From contig CAXKVR010000938.1 in assembly GCA_964058845.1 (NCBI GenBank), positions 1 to 35,284 of the forward strand: a DNA stretch of 35,284 bases, read 5' to 3'. Origin of the DNA: Carex sylvatica. Its lineage: Eukaryota; Streptophyta; Magnoliopsida; Poales; Cyperaceae. The stretch's first letter is position 1, and each line of letters begins with the position of its first letter. Under the pieces are notes generated by a model that was not told where the DNA came from, ran no database searches, and saw nothing but the letters and a program-made list of their open reading frames with translations. Positions 1 through 14,093 of the stretch are shown one piece after another. A program made the translations under genes and the position numbers.

Positions 1-3000
1 ACTCCAATTGATGGTGTTTTAGAGCACTCCAGTATTGTCTCCACATGGCAATATAATAGGGCATTTACATCCCAAATACAACACAACAATTGAGGGTGTT
101 TCGAGCACCCTAGTAGTGTCTCTAAAAGGATAGATAATAGAGCATTTACATCCCTAATATAGCACTCTAGCAGTGTCTCCTGATGGCAAGATAATAGGGC
201 ATTTATGACCCCAATACAACACTCCAATTGAAGGTGATTGGAGCACTCTAGTAGTGTCTATATGGCAAGATAATAGGGCATTTACAACCCAAATATAACA
301 CTCAAATTGAAGGTACTGGAAGCACTCTAGTAGTGTGTCTAGATGGTAAGATAATAGGGCATTTCCAACCCTAATACAGCACTCCGATTGAATTTGTTTG
401 GAGTCCTCTAGTAGTGTCTCTATATTCCAAGATACTAGGGCATTTGCAACCCTACTACAACACTCCAATTGATGGTGTTTGGAGCACCCTGGTAGTGTTT
501 CCAGTATTCGAGATAATTAAGCATTTACAACCCTAATATAGCACTCCAATTGAAGTTGCTAGGAGCACTCCAGTAGTATCTCCAGCTGGCATGATAATAT
601 GGCATTTACAACCTTATTACAACACTACAATTTAAGTTGTTTGGAGCACTCTAGTAGTGCCTCTATATGACTAGATGGTGGGGCATTTACATTCGAAATA
701 CAACACTCCAATTGATGGTGTTTGGAGCACTCCAGTAGTGTCTCCAGACGGCAAGATAATAGAACATTTCCAGCCCTAATATAGCACTCTAGCAGTGTCT
801 CCTGATGGCAAGATAATAGGGCATTTACAACCGTAATACAACACTCCAATTGAAAGTGTTTGGAGCACTCTAGTAGTGTCTATATATGACAAGATAATAT
901 GGCATTTACGATCCAAATACAACACTCCAATTGTAGTTGTTTAGAGCACACTAGTATTCTTCCTATAAGGCAAGATAATTGTGTTTGGATTACTCTAGTA
1001 GTGTCTCTATATTCTAAGATACTAGGGCATTTGCAACCCTACTACAACACTCCAATTGATGGTGTTTGGAGCACCCTAGTAGTGTCTCCAGTATTCGAGA
1101 TAATTAAGCATTTACAACCCTAATATAGCACTCCAATTGAAGTTGCTTGGAGCACTCCAGTAGTATCTCCAGATGGCAAGATAATTGGGTATTTACCAAC
1201 CAAACACGACACTCCAATTGATGGTATTTGGAGCACTCTAGTAGTGTCTCTATATGGCGTGATAATATGGCATTTACAACCTTATTACAACACTAAAATT
1301 TAAGGTGTTTGGAGCACTCTAGAAGTGCCTCTATATGACTAGATAGTAGGGCATTTACATTCGAAATACAACACTCCAATTGATGGTGTTCGGAGCACTC
1401 TAGTAGTGTCTCTATACGGCATGATAATAGGGTATCTAAAATCCTAATACAACACTCCAATTGATGGTGTTTGGAGCACTCCAGTAGTGTCTCCCTATGG
1501 GAATATAATAGGGCATTTACAACCCAAATACAACACACCAATTGAAGGTGTTTTCAGCACCCTAGTAGTGTTTCCAGAAGGCAAGATAATAGAACATTTC
1601 CAACCCTAATATAGCACTCTAGCAGTGTCTCCTAATGGAATGATAATAGGGCATTTACAACCCTAATACAACACTCCAATTGAAAGTGTTTGGAGCACTC
1701 TAGTAGTGTCTATATATGACAAGATAATATTGCATTTACAAATCAAATACAACACTCCAATCGAAGGTGTTTGGAGCACCCTATTAGTGTCCACATATGG
1801 CAAGATAATATGGCATTTGCATTCCAAATAGAACACTCCAACTGATGGTGTTTGGAGCACTCTAATAGTGCCTCCTGTTGGCAAGATAATAGAGCATTTA
1901 CAACCCTAATATAGCACTCCAATTGAAGGTGCTTAGAGCACTCTAGTACTGTCTCTATATGGAAAAATAATAAGGAATTTACAACCCTAATACAACACTA
2001 CAATTGAAGGTGTTTGGAGCACTCTAGTAGTGTCTCCAGATGGAAAGATAAAAAGGCATTTCAAACCAAAATACAACACTCCTATTGATGGTGTTTAGAG
2101 CAATCCTATAGTGTCTATATATAACAAGATAATAAGAAATTTACAACCTTTATACAACACTCCGATTGAATTTGTTTGGAGCACTCTAATACTCTCTCTA
2201 TATGGCTAAATAATAGGGCTTTTACAGCCGTAATACAACACTCCATTTGAAGGTGTTTGGAGTACTCTAGTAGTGTCTACAGATGGCAAGATAATTGGGC
2301 ATTTACAACCCTAATACAGCACTCCAATTGAAGGTGTTTGGAGCACTCCAGTAGTGTCTATATATGACAAGATAAATGGCATTTACAAACCAAATACAAC
2401 ACTGTAATTGATGTTGTTCGGAGCACTCTTGTAGCGTGTTTATATTCCAAGATAATAGGACATATACAACCCTAATACAGCACTCCAATTGAAGGTGTAT
2501 GGAGCACTCCAGTAGTGTCTATATATGACAAGATAATATGGCATTTATAAACCAAATACAACACTCCAATTGATGTTGTTTGGAGCACTCTTGTAGCGTC
2601 TTTATATTCCAAGATAATAGGGCATATACAACCCTAATACAACACACCAATTGAAGGTGTTTCGAGCATCCTAGTACTGTCTCTAGAAGGCAAGATAATA
2701 CAATATTTACAACCCTAATATAGCACTCCAATTAAATGTGTTTGGAGCAATCTAGTAGTGTCTCCTGATGGCAAGATAATAGAGCATTTACAACCCTAAT
2801 ACAACACTCCAATTGTAAGTGTTTGGAGCACTCCAGTAGTGTCTATATGGCAAGATAATAGGACATTTACAATCCAAATATAACACTCAAATTGAAGGTA
2901 CATGGAGCACTCTAGTAGTGTGTCTAGATGGTAAGATAATAGGGTATTTACAACCCTAAAACAGCACTCCGATTGAATTTGTTTGGAGTACTCTAGTAGT

Positions 3001-4149
3001 CTCCCTATATGGCAAGATAATAGGGCATTTATCACCTAAATACAACCCTCCAATTGAATTTGCTTAGAGCACACTAGTAGTGCTCGTATAAGGCAAGATA
3101 ATAAGGCTTTTACAACCGTAACACAACACTCCAGTTGAAGGTGTTTGGAGCACTCTATTAGTGTCCCTATATGCCAAGATACTATGGCATTTGCAACCTT
3201 AATGCAACACTCCAATTGATGGTGTTCGGAGTACTCTAGTAGTGTCTCCAGATGGCAAGATAATTGGATATTTACAACCCTAATATAGCACTCCAATTGA
3301 AGGTGCTTGGAGGACCCCAGTAGTGTCTCTATATGGCAAAATAATATGGCATTTACCGCCATAATACAACACTCCAATTGAAGTTCTTTGGAGCACTCCA
3401 GTAGTGTGTCCAGATGTCAAGATAATAGGATATTTACCACCCAAATACTACATTCCAATTAATGGTATTTGAACCACTATAATAGTGTCTCTATATAACA
3501 AGATAATAGGTCATTTTCAACCTTATTACAACTCGACAATTTAATATGTTAGGAGCACTCGAGTAGTGCCTCTATATGGCTAGATAGTAGGGCATTTACA
3601 TTCCAAATATAACACTCCAATTGATGGTGTTCAGTGCACTCTAGTAGTTTCTCTATACAGCATGATAAGAGGGTATTTAAAACCCTAATACAACACTCCA
3701 ATTGATGGTGTTTTGAACACTCTAGTAGTGTCTCCATATGGCAAGATAATAGGGCATCTACAACCCAATTGCAACACACCAATTGAAGGTGTTTGTAGCA
3801 CCCTAGTAGTGTCTCCAGAAGGCAAGATAACAGAGCTTTTACAAACCTAATATAGCACTCCAATTGAATGTGTTTGCAGCACTCTTGTATTGCCCATATT
3901 AGGCAAGATAATAGGGCATTTACAATTTTAATACAACACTCTTATTGTAGGTGTTTGGAGCACTATAGTAGTTTCTCCAGATGGAAAGATTAAAGGGCAT
4001 TTCAACCAAAATACAACTCTCCTAATGATGGTGTTTAGAGCACCCCAATATAGCACTCCGATTGAATTTGTTTGGAGCACTCTAGTTGTCTCCCTATATG
4101 GCAAGATAAAAGGGCATTTACCACCCAAATACAACACACCAATTGAAGT

Positions 4150-6060
4150 TGTTTGGAGCACTCTAGTTGTGTTCCTATAAAACAAGATAATAGGGCTTTT
4201 ACAACTGTAATAAAATACTCCAATTGAAGGTGTTTGGAGTACTCTCGTAGTGTCTGCAGATGGCAAGATAATAGGGCATTTACAACCCAAATACAACACT
4301 CCAATTGATGTTGTTCGGAGCACTCTAGTAGCTTCTTTATATTCCAAGATAATAGAGCATATACAACCCTAATACAACACTCCAATTGAAAATGTTTGAA
4401 GGACTCTAGTTGTGTCTCTATATGACAAGATAATATGGCATTTACAAATCAAATACAGCACTCCAATTGAAGGTGTTTGGAGCACTCTATTAGTGTCCCT
4501 ATATTCCAAGATAATAGGGCATTTTCAACCCTACTACAACACTCCAATTGATGGTGTTTGGAGCACCCTAGTAGTGTCTCCAGAATTCGAGATAATAAAG
4601 CATTTACAACCCTAATATAGCACTCCAATTGGAGGTGCTTGGAGAACTCCAGTAGTATCTCCAGATGGCAAGATAATTGGGTATTTACCAACCAAACACG
4701 ACACTCCAATTCATGGTATTTGGAGCACTCTAGTAGTGTCTCTATATGGCATCATATATGGCATTTACAACCTTATTACAACACTACAATTTAAGGTGTT
4801 TGGAGCACTCTAGTAGTGCCTCTATATGGATAGATAGTACGGCATTTACATTCCAAATACAACACTCCAATTGATGGTGTTCAGAGGAATCTAGTAGTGT
4901 CTCTATACGGCATGATAATAGGGTATTTAAAACCCTCATACAACACTCCAATTGATGGTGTTTGGAGCACTCCATTAGTGTCTCCACATGGCAATATAAT
5001 AGGGCATTTACAACCCAAATACAACACACCAATTGAAGGTGTTTCGAGCACTCTAGTAGTGTCTCCAGAAGGATATATAATAGAGCATTTACAACCCTAA
5101 TATAGCACTCTAGTAGTGTCTCCTGATGGCAAGATAATAAGGCATTTACAACCCAAATATAAGACTAAAATTGAAGGTACTTGGAGCACTCTAGTAGTGT
5201 GTCTAGATGGTAAGATAATGGGGCATTTCCAACCTAATACAGCACTCCGATTGAATTTGTTTGGAGTCCTCTAGTAGTCTCCCTATATGGCAAGATAATA
5301 GGGCATTTACGACCCAAATACAACACTCCAATTGTACTTCTTTATAGCACACTAGTAGTGTTCCTATAAGGCAAGATAATAAGACCTTTACAGCCGTAAT
5401 ACAACACTCCAATTAAAGGTGTTCGGAGTACTCTAGTAGTGAATGCAATTGGCAAGATAATAGGCAATTTACAACCCAAATACAACACTCCAATTGATGT
5501 TGTTCGGAGCACTCTAGTAGCTTCTTTATATTCCAAGATAATAGAGCATATACAACCCTAATACAACACTCCAATTGAAAATGTTTGAAGGACTCTAGTT
5601 GTGTCTCTATATGACAAGATAATATGGCATTTACAAATCGAATGCAACACTCCAATCGAAGGTGTTTGGAGAACTCTATTAGTGTCCCTATATTCCATGA
5701 TACTAGGGCATTTGCAACCCTACAACAACACTCCAATTGATGGTGCGTGGAGCACCCTAGTAGTGTCTCCAGAATTTGAGATAAAAAAGCATTTACAACC
5801 CTAATATAGCACTCAAATTGAAGGTGGTTAGAGCACTCCAATATTATCTCCACATGGCAAGATAATTGGGTATTTACCAACCAAACACGACACTCCAATT
5901 GATGGTATTTGGAGCACTCTAGTAGTGTTTCTATATGGCATGAGAATATGGCATTTACAACCTTATTACAACACTACAATTTAAGGTGTTTGGAGCACTC
6001 TAGTAGTGCCTCTATATAACTAGATAGTAGGGCATTTACACTCCAAATACAACACTCCAA
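4150..6060. repeat. Older 1189-bp higher-order duplication in the satellite
   Basis: Blocks at about 4150-4870 and 5340-6060 match at an offset of 1189 bp. Matched landmarks include 4347 and 5536, 4615 and 5804, and 4709 and 5898. Divergence is clearly greater than between the 3391-bp copies, so this is an older amplification. A related arrangement is also visible at about 420-700 against about 1008-1370. Confidence 0.75.
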
Positions 6061-7231
6061 TTGATGGTGTTCCGAGCACTCTAGGAGTGTCTCCAAAATG
6101 CAAGATAATAGAGCATTTACAACCCTAATATAGCACTCCAATTGAATTGGTTTGGACCACACTAGTATTATCCTTATATGGCAAGATAATAGGGCATTTA
6201 CATCCCAAATGGAACACTCCAGTTGATGGTGTTTGGAGCACTCTAGTAGTGTCTTTAGATGGCAATGTAATAGGGTATTTACAACTCTAATACAACACTC
6301 CAATTGAAGGTGTTTGGAGCAATCTTGTAGTGTCTCTATATGGCACGATAATAGGGCATTTACATGCCAAATACAACACTCCCACTGATGGTACTTGGAG
6401 CACTCTAGTAGTGTCTCTATATGGCAACATAATAGGGCATTTACAACCTTATTACAACACTCCAATTTAAGGTGTTTGAGGACTCTAGTAGTCTATCTAT
6501 ATGGCAAGATAATAGGGCATTTACCACCCAAATACAACACTCCTATTGATAGTGTTCAGAGCACTCTAGTAGTGTGTCTGTACGGCATGATAATAGAGCA
6601 TTTACAACCCTAATACCACACTCCAGTTGAAGGTGTTTGGAGCACTCTAGTAGTGTCTCCAGATGGAAAGATAAAAGGCATTTAAAACCAAAATACAACA
6701 GTCCTATTGATGGTGTTTAGAGCACTCCTGTAGTGTCTATATATGACAAGATAATAAGAAATTTACAACCCTGATACAACACTCCGATTGAATTTGTTTG
6801 GAGCACTCTAGTAGTCTCTCTATATGGCAAGATAATAGGGCTTTTACAGCCGTAATACAACGCTCCATTTGAAGGTGTTTGGAGTACTCTAGTAGTGTCT
6901 ACAGATGGCAAGATAATTGGGCATTTATAACCTTATTAAAACAATCCAATTGTTGTTGATCGGAGCACTCTAGTAGCATCTTTATATTCCAAGATAATAG
7001 GGCATGTACAACCCTAATACAGCACTCCAATTGAAGGTGTTTGAGCACTCCAGTAGTGTCTATATATGGCAAGACAATAGGACATTTACAACCCAAATAC
7101 AACACTCCAATTGAAGGTGTTCCGAGCACTCTAGGAGTGTCTCCAAAATGCAAGATAATAGAGCATTTACAACCCTAATCTAGCACTCCAATTGAATTGG
7201 TTTGGACCAGACTAGTATTGTCCCTATATGA

Positions 7232-10119
7232 CAAGATAATAGGGCATTTACAACCCAAACACACTACCCCAATTGATAGTGTTTGGAGCATTGTAGTAGT
7301 GTGTCTTTATGGCAAGACAATAGGGCATTTACAACCCAAATACAACACACCAATTGAAGGTGTTTCGAGCATCCTAGTACTGTCTCTAGAAGGCAAGATA
7401 ATACAGTATTTACAACCCTAATATAGCACTCCAATTAAATGTGTTTGGAGGAATCTAGTAGTGTCTCCTGATGGCAAGATAATAGAGCATTTACAACCTT
7501 AATACAACACTCCAATTGTAAGTGTTTGGAGCACTCCAGTAGTGTCTTTAGATGGCAATGTAATAGGGTATTTACAACTCTAATACAACACTCCAATTGA
7601 AGGTGTTTGGAGCAATCTTGTAGTGTCTCTATATGGCAAGATAATAGGGCATTTACATGCCAAATACAACACTCCCACTTATGGTACTTGGAGCACTCTA
7701 GTAGTGTCTCTATATGGCAACATAATAGGGCATTTACAACCTTATTACAACACTCCAATTTAAGGTGTTTGAGGACTCTAGTAGTGTCTCTATAAAGCTA
7801 GATAGTAGGGCATTTACAATCAAAATACAACACTCCAATTAATAGTGTTCAGAGCACTCTAGTAGTGTCTCTGTACGGCATGATAATAGAGCATTTACAA
7901 CCCTAATACAACTCTCCAGTTGAAGGTATTTGGACCACTCTATTAGTCTCTCTATATGGCAAGATAATAGGGCATTTACCACCCAAATACAACACTCCTA
8001 TTGATAGTGTTCAGAGCACTCTAGTAGTGTCTCTGTACGGCATGATAATAGAGAATTTACAACCCTAATACCACACTCCAGTTGAAGGTGTTTGGAGCAC
8101 TCTAGTAGTGTCTCCAGATGGAAAGATAAAAAGGCATTTAAAACCACAATACAACACTCCTATTGATGGTGTTTAGAGCACTCCTGTAGTGTCTATATAT
8201 GACAAGATAATAAGAAATTTACAACCCTGATACAACACTCCGATTGAATTTGTTTGGAGCACTCTAGTAGTCTCTCTATATGGCAAGATAATAGGGCTTT
8301 TACAGCCGTAATACAACGCTCCATTTGAAGTTGTTTGGAGTACTCTAGTAGTGTCTACAGATGGCAAGATAATTGGGCATTTACAACCTTAATAAAACAA
8401 TCCAATTGTTGTTGATCGGAGCACTCTAGTAGCATCTTTATATTCCAAGATAATAGGGCATGTACAACCCTAATACAGCACTCCAATTGAAGGTGTTTGA
8501 GCACTCCAGTAGTGTCTATATATGGCAAGACAATAGGACATTTACAACCCAAATACAACACTCCAATTGAAGGTGTTCCGAGCACTCTTGTTGCGTCTTT
8601 ATATTCCAAGATAATAGGGCATATACAACCCTAATACAACACTCCAATTGTAAGTGTTTGGAGCACTCTAGTAGTGTATGACAACAAAATATGGCATTTA
8701 CAAATCAAATACAACACTCCAATCGAGGGTGTTTGGAGTACTCAGTTAGTGTCTCTAAATGCCAAGATAATAGGGCATTTACAACCCAAACACACTACCC
8801 CAATTGATAGTGTTTGGAGCATTGTAGTAGTGTGTCTTTATGGCAAGACAATAGGGCATTTACAACCCAAATACAACACACCAATTGAAGGTGTTTCGAG
8901 CATCCTAGTACTGTCTCTAGAAGGCAAGATAATACAGTATTTACAACCCTAATATAGCACTCCAATTAAATGTGTTTGGAGCAATCTAGTAGTGTCTCCT
9001 GATGGCAAGATAATAGAGCATTTACAACCCTAATACAACACTCCAATTGTAAGTGTTTGGAGCACTCCAGTAGTGTCTTTAGATGGCAATGTAATAGGGT
9101 ATTTACAACTCTAATACAACACTCCAATTGAAGGTGTTTGGAGCAATCTTGTAGTGTCTCTATATGGCAAGATAATAGGTCATTTACATGCCAAATACAA
9201 CACTCCCACTTATGGTACTTGGAGCACTCTAGTAGTGTCTCTATATGGCAACATAATAGGGCATTTACAACCTTATTACAACACTCCAATTTAAGGTGTT
9301 TGAGGACTCTAGTAGTGTCTCTATAAAGCTAGATAGTAGGGCATTTACAATCAAAATACAACACTCCAATTAATAGTGTTCAGAGCACTCTAGTAGTGTC
9401 TCTGTACGGCATGATAATAGAGCATTTACAACCCTAATACAACTCTCCAGTTGAAGGTATTTGGAGCACTCTATTAGTCTCTCTATATGGCAAGATAATA
9501 GGGCATTTACCACCCAAATACAACACTCCTATTGATAGTGTTCAGAGCACTCTAGTAGTGTCTCTGTACGGCATGATAATAGAGCATTTACAACCCTAAT
9601 ACCACACTCCAGTTGAAGGTGTTTGGAGCACTCTAGTAGTGTCTCCAGATGGAAAGATAAAAAGGCATTTAAAATCAAAATACAACACTCCTATTGATGG
9701 TGTTTAGAGCACTCCTGTAGTGTCTATATATGACAAGATAATAAGAAATTTACAACCCTGATACAACACTCCGATTGAATTTGTTTGGAGCACTCTAGTA
9801 GTCTCTCTATATGGCAAGATAATAGGGCTTTTACAGCCGTAATACAACGCTCCATTTGAAGGTGTTTGGAGTACTCTAGTAGTGTCTACAGATGGCAAGA
9901 TAATTGGGCATTTACAACCTTAATAAAACAATCCAATTGTTGTTGATCGGAGCACTCTAGTAGCACCTTTATATTCCAAGATAATAGGGCATGTACAACC
10001 CTAATACAGCACTCCAATTGAAGGTGTTTGAGCACTCCAGTAGTGTCTATATATGGCAAGACAATAGGACATTTACAACCCAAATACAACACTCCAATTG
10101 AAGGTGTTCCGAGCACTCT
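7232..10119. repeat. 1531-bp sub-repeat pair within the higher-order unit
   Basis: Sequence from about 7232 to 8588 recurs at +1531 (about 8763-10119). Examples are 7435 and 8966, 7607 and 9138, 8173 and 9704. After that the two diverge: GAGCACTCTTGTTGCGTC at 8580 against GAGCACTCTAGGAGTGTC at 10111. The second sub-unit then extends to the 3391-bp junction, so the period alternates 1531, 1860, 1531. The block at 6717-7153 also recurs at +2987, which indicates a mosaic history of unequal exchange. Confidence 0.85.
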
Positions 10120-10702
10120 AGGAGTGTCTCCAAAATGCAAGATAATAGAGCATTTACAACCCTAATATAGCACTCCAATTGAATTGGTTTGGACCACACT
10201 AGTATTGTCCCTATATGACAAGATAATAGGGCATTTACATCCCAAATAGAACACTCCAGTTGATGGTGTTTGGAGCACTCTAGTAGTGTCTTTAGATGGC
10301 AATGTAATAGGGTATTTACAACTCTAATACAACACTCCAATTGAAGGTGTTTGGAGCAATCTTGTAGTGTCTCTATATGGTAAGATAATAGGGCATTTAC
10401 ATGCCAAATACTACACTCCCACTGATGGTACTTGGAGCACTCTAGTAGTGTGTCTATATGGCAACATAATAGGGCATTTACAACCTTATTACAACACTCC
10501 AATTTAAGGTGTTTGAGCACTCTAGTAGTGTCTCTATAAAACTAGATAGTAGGGCATTTACAATCCAAATACAATACTCCAATTGATAGTGTTCAGAGCA
10601 CTCTAGTGGTGTCTCTGTACGGCATGATAATAGAGCATTTACAACCCTAATACAACACTCAAGTTGAAGGTGTTTGGAGCACTCTATTAGTCTCCCTATA
10701 TA
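7312..10702. repeat. 3391-bp higher-order repeat, copy 1
   Basis: This is the first copy of a near-identical 3391-bp tandem duplication inside the satellite. Landmarks recur at exactly +3391, for example 7435 and 10826, 8173 and 11564, 8674 and 12065, 9704 and 13095. The left edge starts at GCAAGACAA (7312), which reappears at 10703. Only scattered substitutions separate the copies, such as GGGCATTTACAATC at 7808 versus GGGTATTTACAATC at 11199. Confidence 0.92.
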
Positions 10703-13700
10703 GCAAGACAATAGGGCATTTACAACCCAAATACAACACACCAATTGAAGGTGTTTCGAGCATCCTAGTACTGTCTCTAGAAGGCAAGATAATACAGTAT
10801 TTACAACCCTAATATAGCACTCCAATTAAATGGGTTTGGAGGAATCTAGTAGTGTCTCCTGATGGCAAGATAATAGAGCATTTACAACCCTAATACAACA
10901 CTCCAATTGTAAGTGTTTGGAGCACTCCAGTAGTGTCTTTAGATGGCAATGTAATAGGGTATTTACAACTCTAATACAACACTCCAATTGAAGGTGTTTG
11001 GAGCAATCTTGTAGTGTCTCTATATGGCAAGATAATAGGGCATTTACATGCCAAATACAACACTCCCACTTATGGTACTTGGAGCACTCTAGTAGTGTCT
11101 CTATATGGCAACATAATAGGGCATTTACAACCTTATTACAACACTCCAATTTAAGGTGTTTGAGGACTCTAGTAGTGTCTCTATAAAGCTAGATAGTAGG
11201 GTATTTACAATCAAAATACAACACTCCAATTAATAGTGTTCAGAGCACTCTAGTAGTGTCTCTGTACGGCATGATAATAGAGCATTTACAACCCTAATAC
11301 AACTCTCCAGTTGAAGGTATTTGGACCACTCTATTAGTCTCTCTATATGGCAAGATAATAGGGCATTTACCACCCAAATACAACACTCCTATTGATAGTG
11401 TTCAGAGCACTCTAGTAGTGTCTCTGTACGGCATGATAATAGAGAATTTACAACCCTAATACCACACTCCAGTTGAAGGTGTTTGGAGCACTCTAGTAGT
11501 GTCTCCAGATGGAAAGATAAAAAGGCATTTAAAACCACAATACAACACTCCTATTGATGGTGTTTAGAGCACTCCTGTAGTGTCTATATATGACAAGATA
11601 ATAAGAAATTTACAACCCTGATACAACACTCCGATTGAATTTGTTTGGAGCACTCTAGTAGTCTCTCTATATGGCAAGATAATAGGGCTTTTACAGCCGT
11701 AATACAACGCTCCATTTGAAGTTGTTTGGAGTACTCTAGTAGTGTCTACAGATGGCAAGATAATTGGGCATTTACAACCTTAATAAAACAATCCAATTGT
11801 TGTTGATCGGAGCACTCTAGTAGCATCTTTATATTCCAAGATAATAGGGCATGTACAACCCTAATACAGCACTCCAATTGAAGGTGTTTGAGCACTCCAG
11901 TAGTGTCTATATATGGCAAGACAATAGGACATTTACAACCCAAATACAACACTCCAATTGAAGGTGTTCCGAGCACTCTTGTTGCGTCTTTATATTCCAA
12001 GATAATAGGGCATATACAACCCTAATACAACACTCCAATTGTAAGTGTTTGGAGCACTCTAGTAGTGTATGACAACAAAATATGGCATTTACAAATCAAA
12101 TACAACACTCCAATCGAGGGTGTTTGGAGTACTCAGTTAGTGTCTCTAAATGCCAAGATAATAGGGCATTTACAACCCAAACACACTACCCCAATTGATA
12201 GTGTTTGGAGCATTGTAGTAGTGTGTCTTTATGGCAAGACAATAGGGCATTTACAACCCAAATACAACACACCAATTGAAGGTGTTTCGAGCATCCTAGT
12301 ACTGTCTCTAGAAGGCAAGATAATACAGTATTTACAACCCTAATATAGCACTCCAATTAAATGTGTTTGGAGCAATCTAGTAGTGTCTCCTGATGGCAAG
12401 ATAATAGAGCATTTACAACCCTAATACAACACTCCAATTGTAAGTGTTTGGAGCACTCCAGTAGTGTCTTTAGATGGCAATGTAATAGGGTATTTACAAC
12501 TCTAATACAACACTCCAATTGAAGGTGTTTGGAGCAATCTTGTAGTGTCTCTATATGGCAAGATAATAGGTCATTTACATGCCAAATACAACACTCCCAC
12601 TTATGGTACTTGGAGCACTCTAGTAGTGTCTCTATATGGCAACATAATAGGGCATTTACAACCTTATTACAACACTCCAATTTAAGGTGTTTGAGGACTC
12701 TAGTAGTGTCTCTATAAAGCTAGATAGTAGGGCATTTACAATCAAAATACAACACTCCAATTAATAGTGTTCAGAGCACTCTAGTAGTGTCTCTGTACGG
12801 CATGATAATAGAGCATTTACAACCCTAATACAACTCTCCAGTTGAAGGTATTTGGAGCACTCTATTAGTCTCTCTATATGGCAAGATAATAGGGCATTTA
12901 CCACCCAAATACAACACTCCTATTGATAGTGTTCAGAGCACTCTAGTAGTGTCTCTGTACGGCATGATAATAGAGCATTTACAACCCTAATACCACACTC
13001 CAGTTGAAGGTGTTTGGAGCACTCTAGTAGTGTCTCCAGATGGAAAGATAAAAAGGCATTTAAAATCAAAATACAACACTCCTATTGATGGTGTTTAGAG
13101 CACTCCTGTAGTGTCTATATATGACAAGATAATAAGAAATTTACAACCCTGATACAACACTCCGATTGAATTTGTTTGGAGCACTCTAGTAGTCTCTCTA
13201 TATGGCAAGATAATAGGGCTTTTACAGCCGTAATACAACGCTCCATTTGAAGGTGTTTGGAGTACTCTAGTAGTGTCTACAGATGGCAAGATAATTGGGC
13301 ATTTACAACCTTAATAAAACAATCCAATTGTTGTTGATCGGAGCACTCTAGTAGCATCTTTATATTCCAAGATAATAGGGCATGTACAACCCTAATACAG
13401 CACTCCAATTGAAGGTGTTTGAGCACTCCAGTAGTGTCTATATATGGCAAGACAATAGGACATTTACAACCCAAATACAACACTCCAATTGAAGGTGTTC
13501 CGAGCACTCTAGGAGTGTCTCCAAAATGCAAGATAATAGAGCATTTACAACCCTAATATAGCACTCCAATTGAATTGGTTTGGACCACACTAGTATTGTC
13601 CCTATATGACAAGATAATAGGGCATTTACATCCCAAATAGAACACTCCAGTTGATGGTGTTTGGAGCACTCTAGTAGTGTCTTTAGATGGCAATGTAATA

Positions 13701-14093
13701 GGGTATTTACAACTCTAATACAACACTCCAATTGAAGGTGTTTGGAGCAATCTTGTAGTGTCTCTATATGGTAAGATAATAGGGCATTTACATGCCAAAT
13801 ACTACACTCCCACTGATGGTACTTGGAGCACTCTAGTAGTGTGTCTATATGGCAACATAATAGGGCATTTACAACCTTATTACAACACTCCAATTTAAGG
13901 TGTTTGAGCACTCTAGTAGTGTCTCTATAAAACTAGATAGTAGGGCATTTACAATCCAAATACAATACTCCAATTGATAGTGTTCAGAGCACTCTAGTGG
14001 TGTCTCTGTACGGCATGATAATAGAGCATTTACAACCCTAATACAACACTCAAGTTGAAGGTGTTTGGAGCACTCTATTAGTCTCCCTATATA
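10703..14093. repeat. 3391-bp higher-order repeat, copy 2
   Basis: This is the second copy, directly abutting the first. Similarity at +3391 stops at about 14093, where TAGCAAGAT continues into unrelated monomer variants while the copy-1 junction reads TAGCAAGAC. Sub-unit variants such as AAAACCACAATAC (8143 and 11534) versus AAAATCAAAATAC (9671 and 13065) are shared between equivalent positions. The 3391-bp event is therefore younger than the 1531-bp duplication it contains. Confidence 0.92.
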
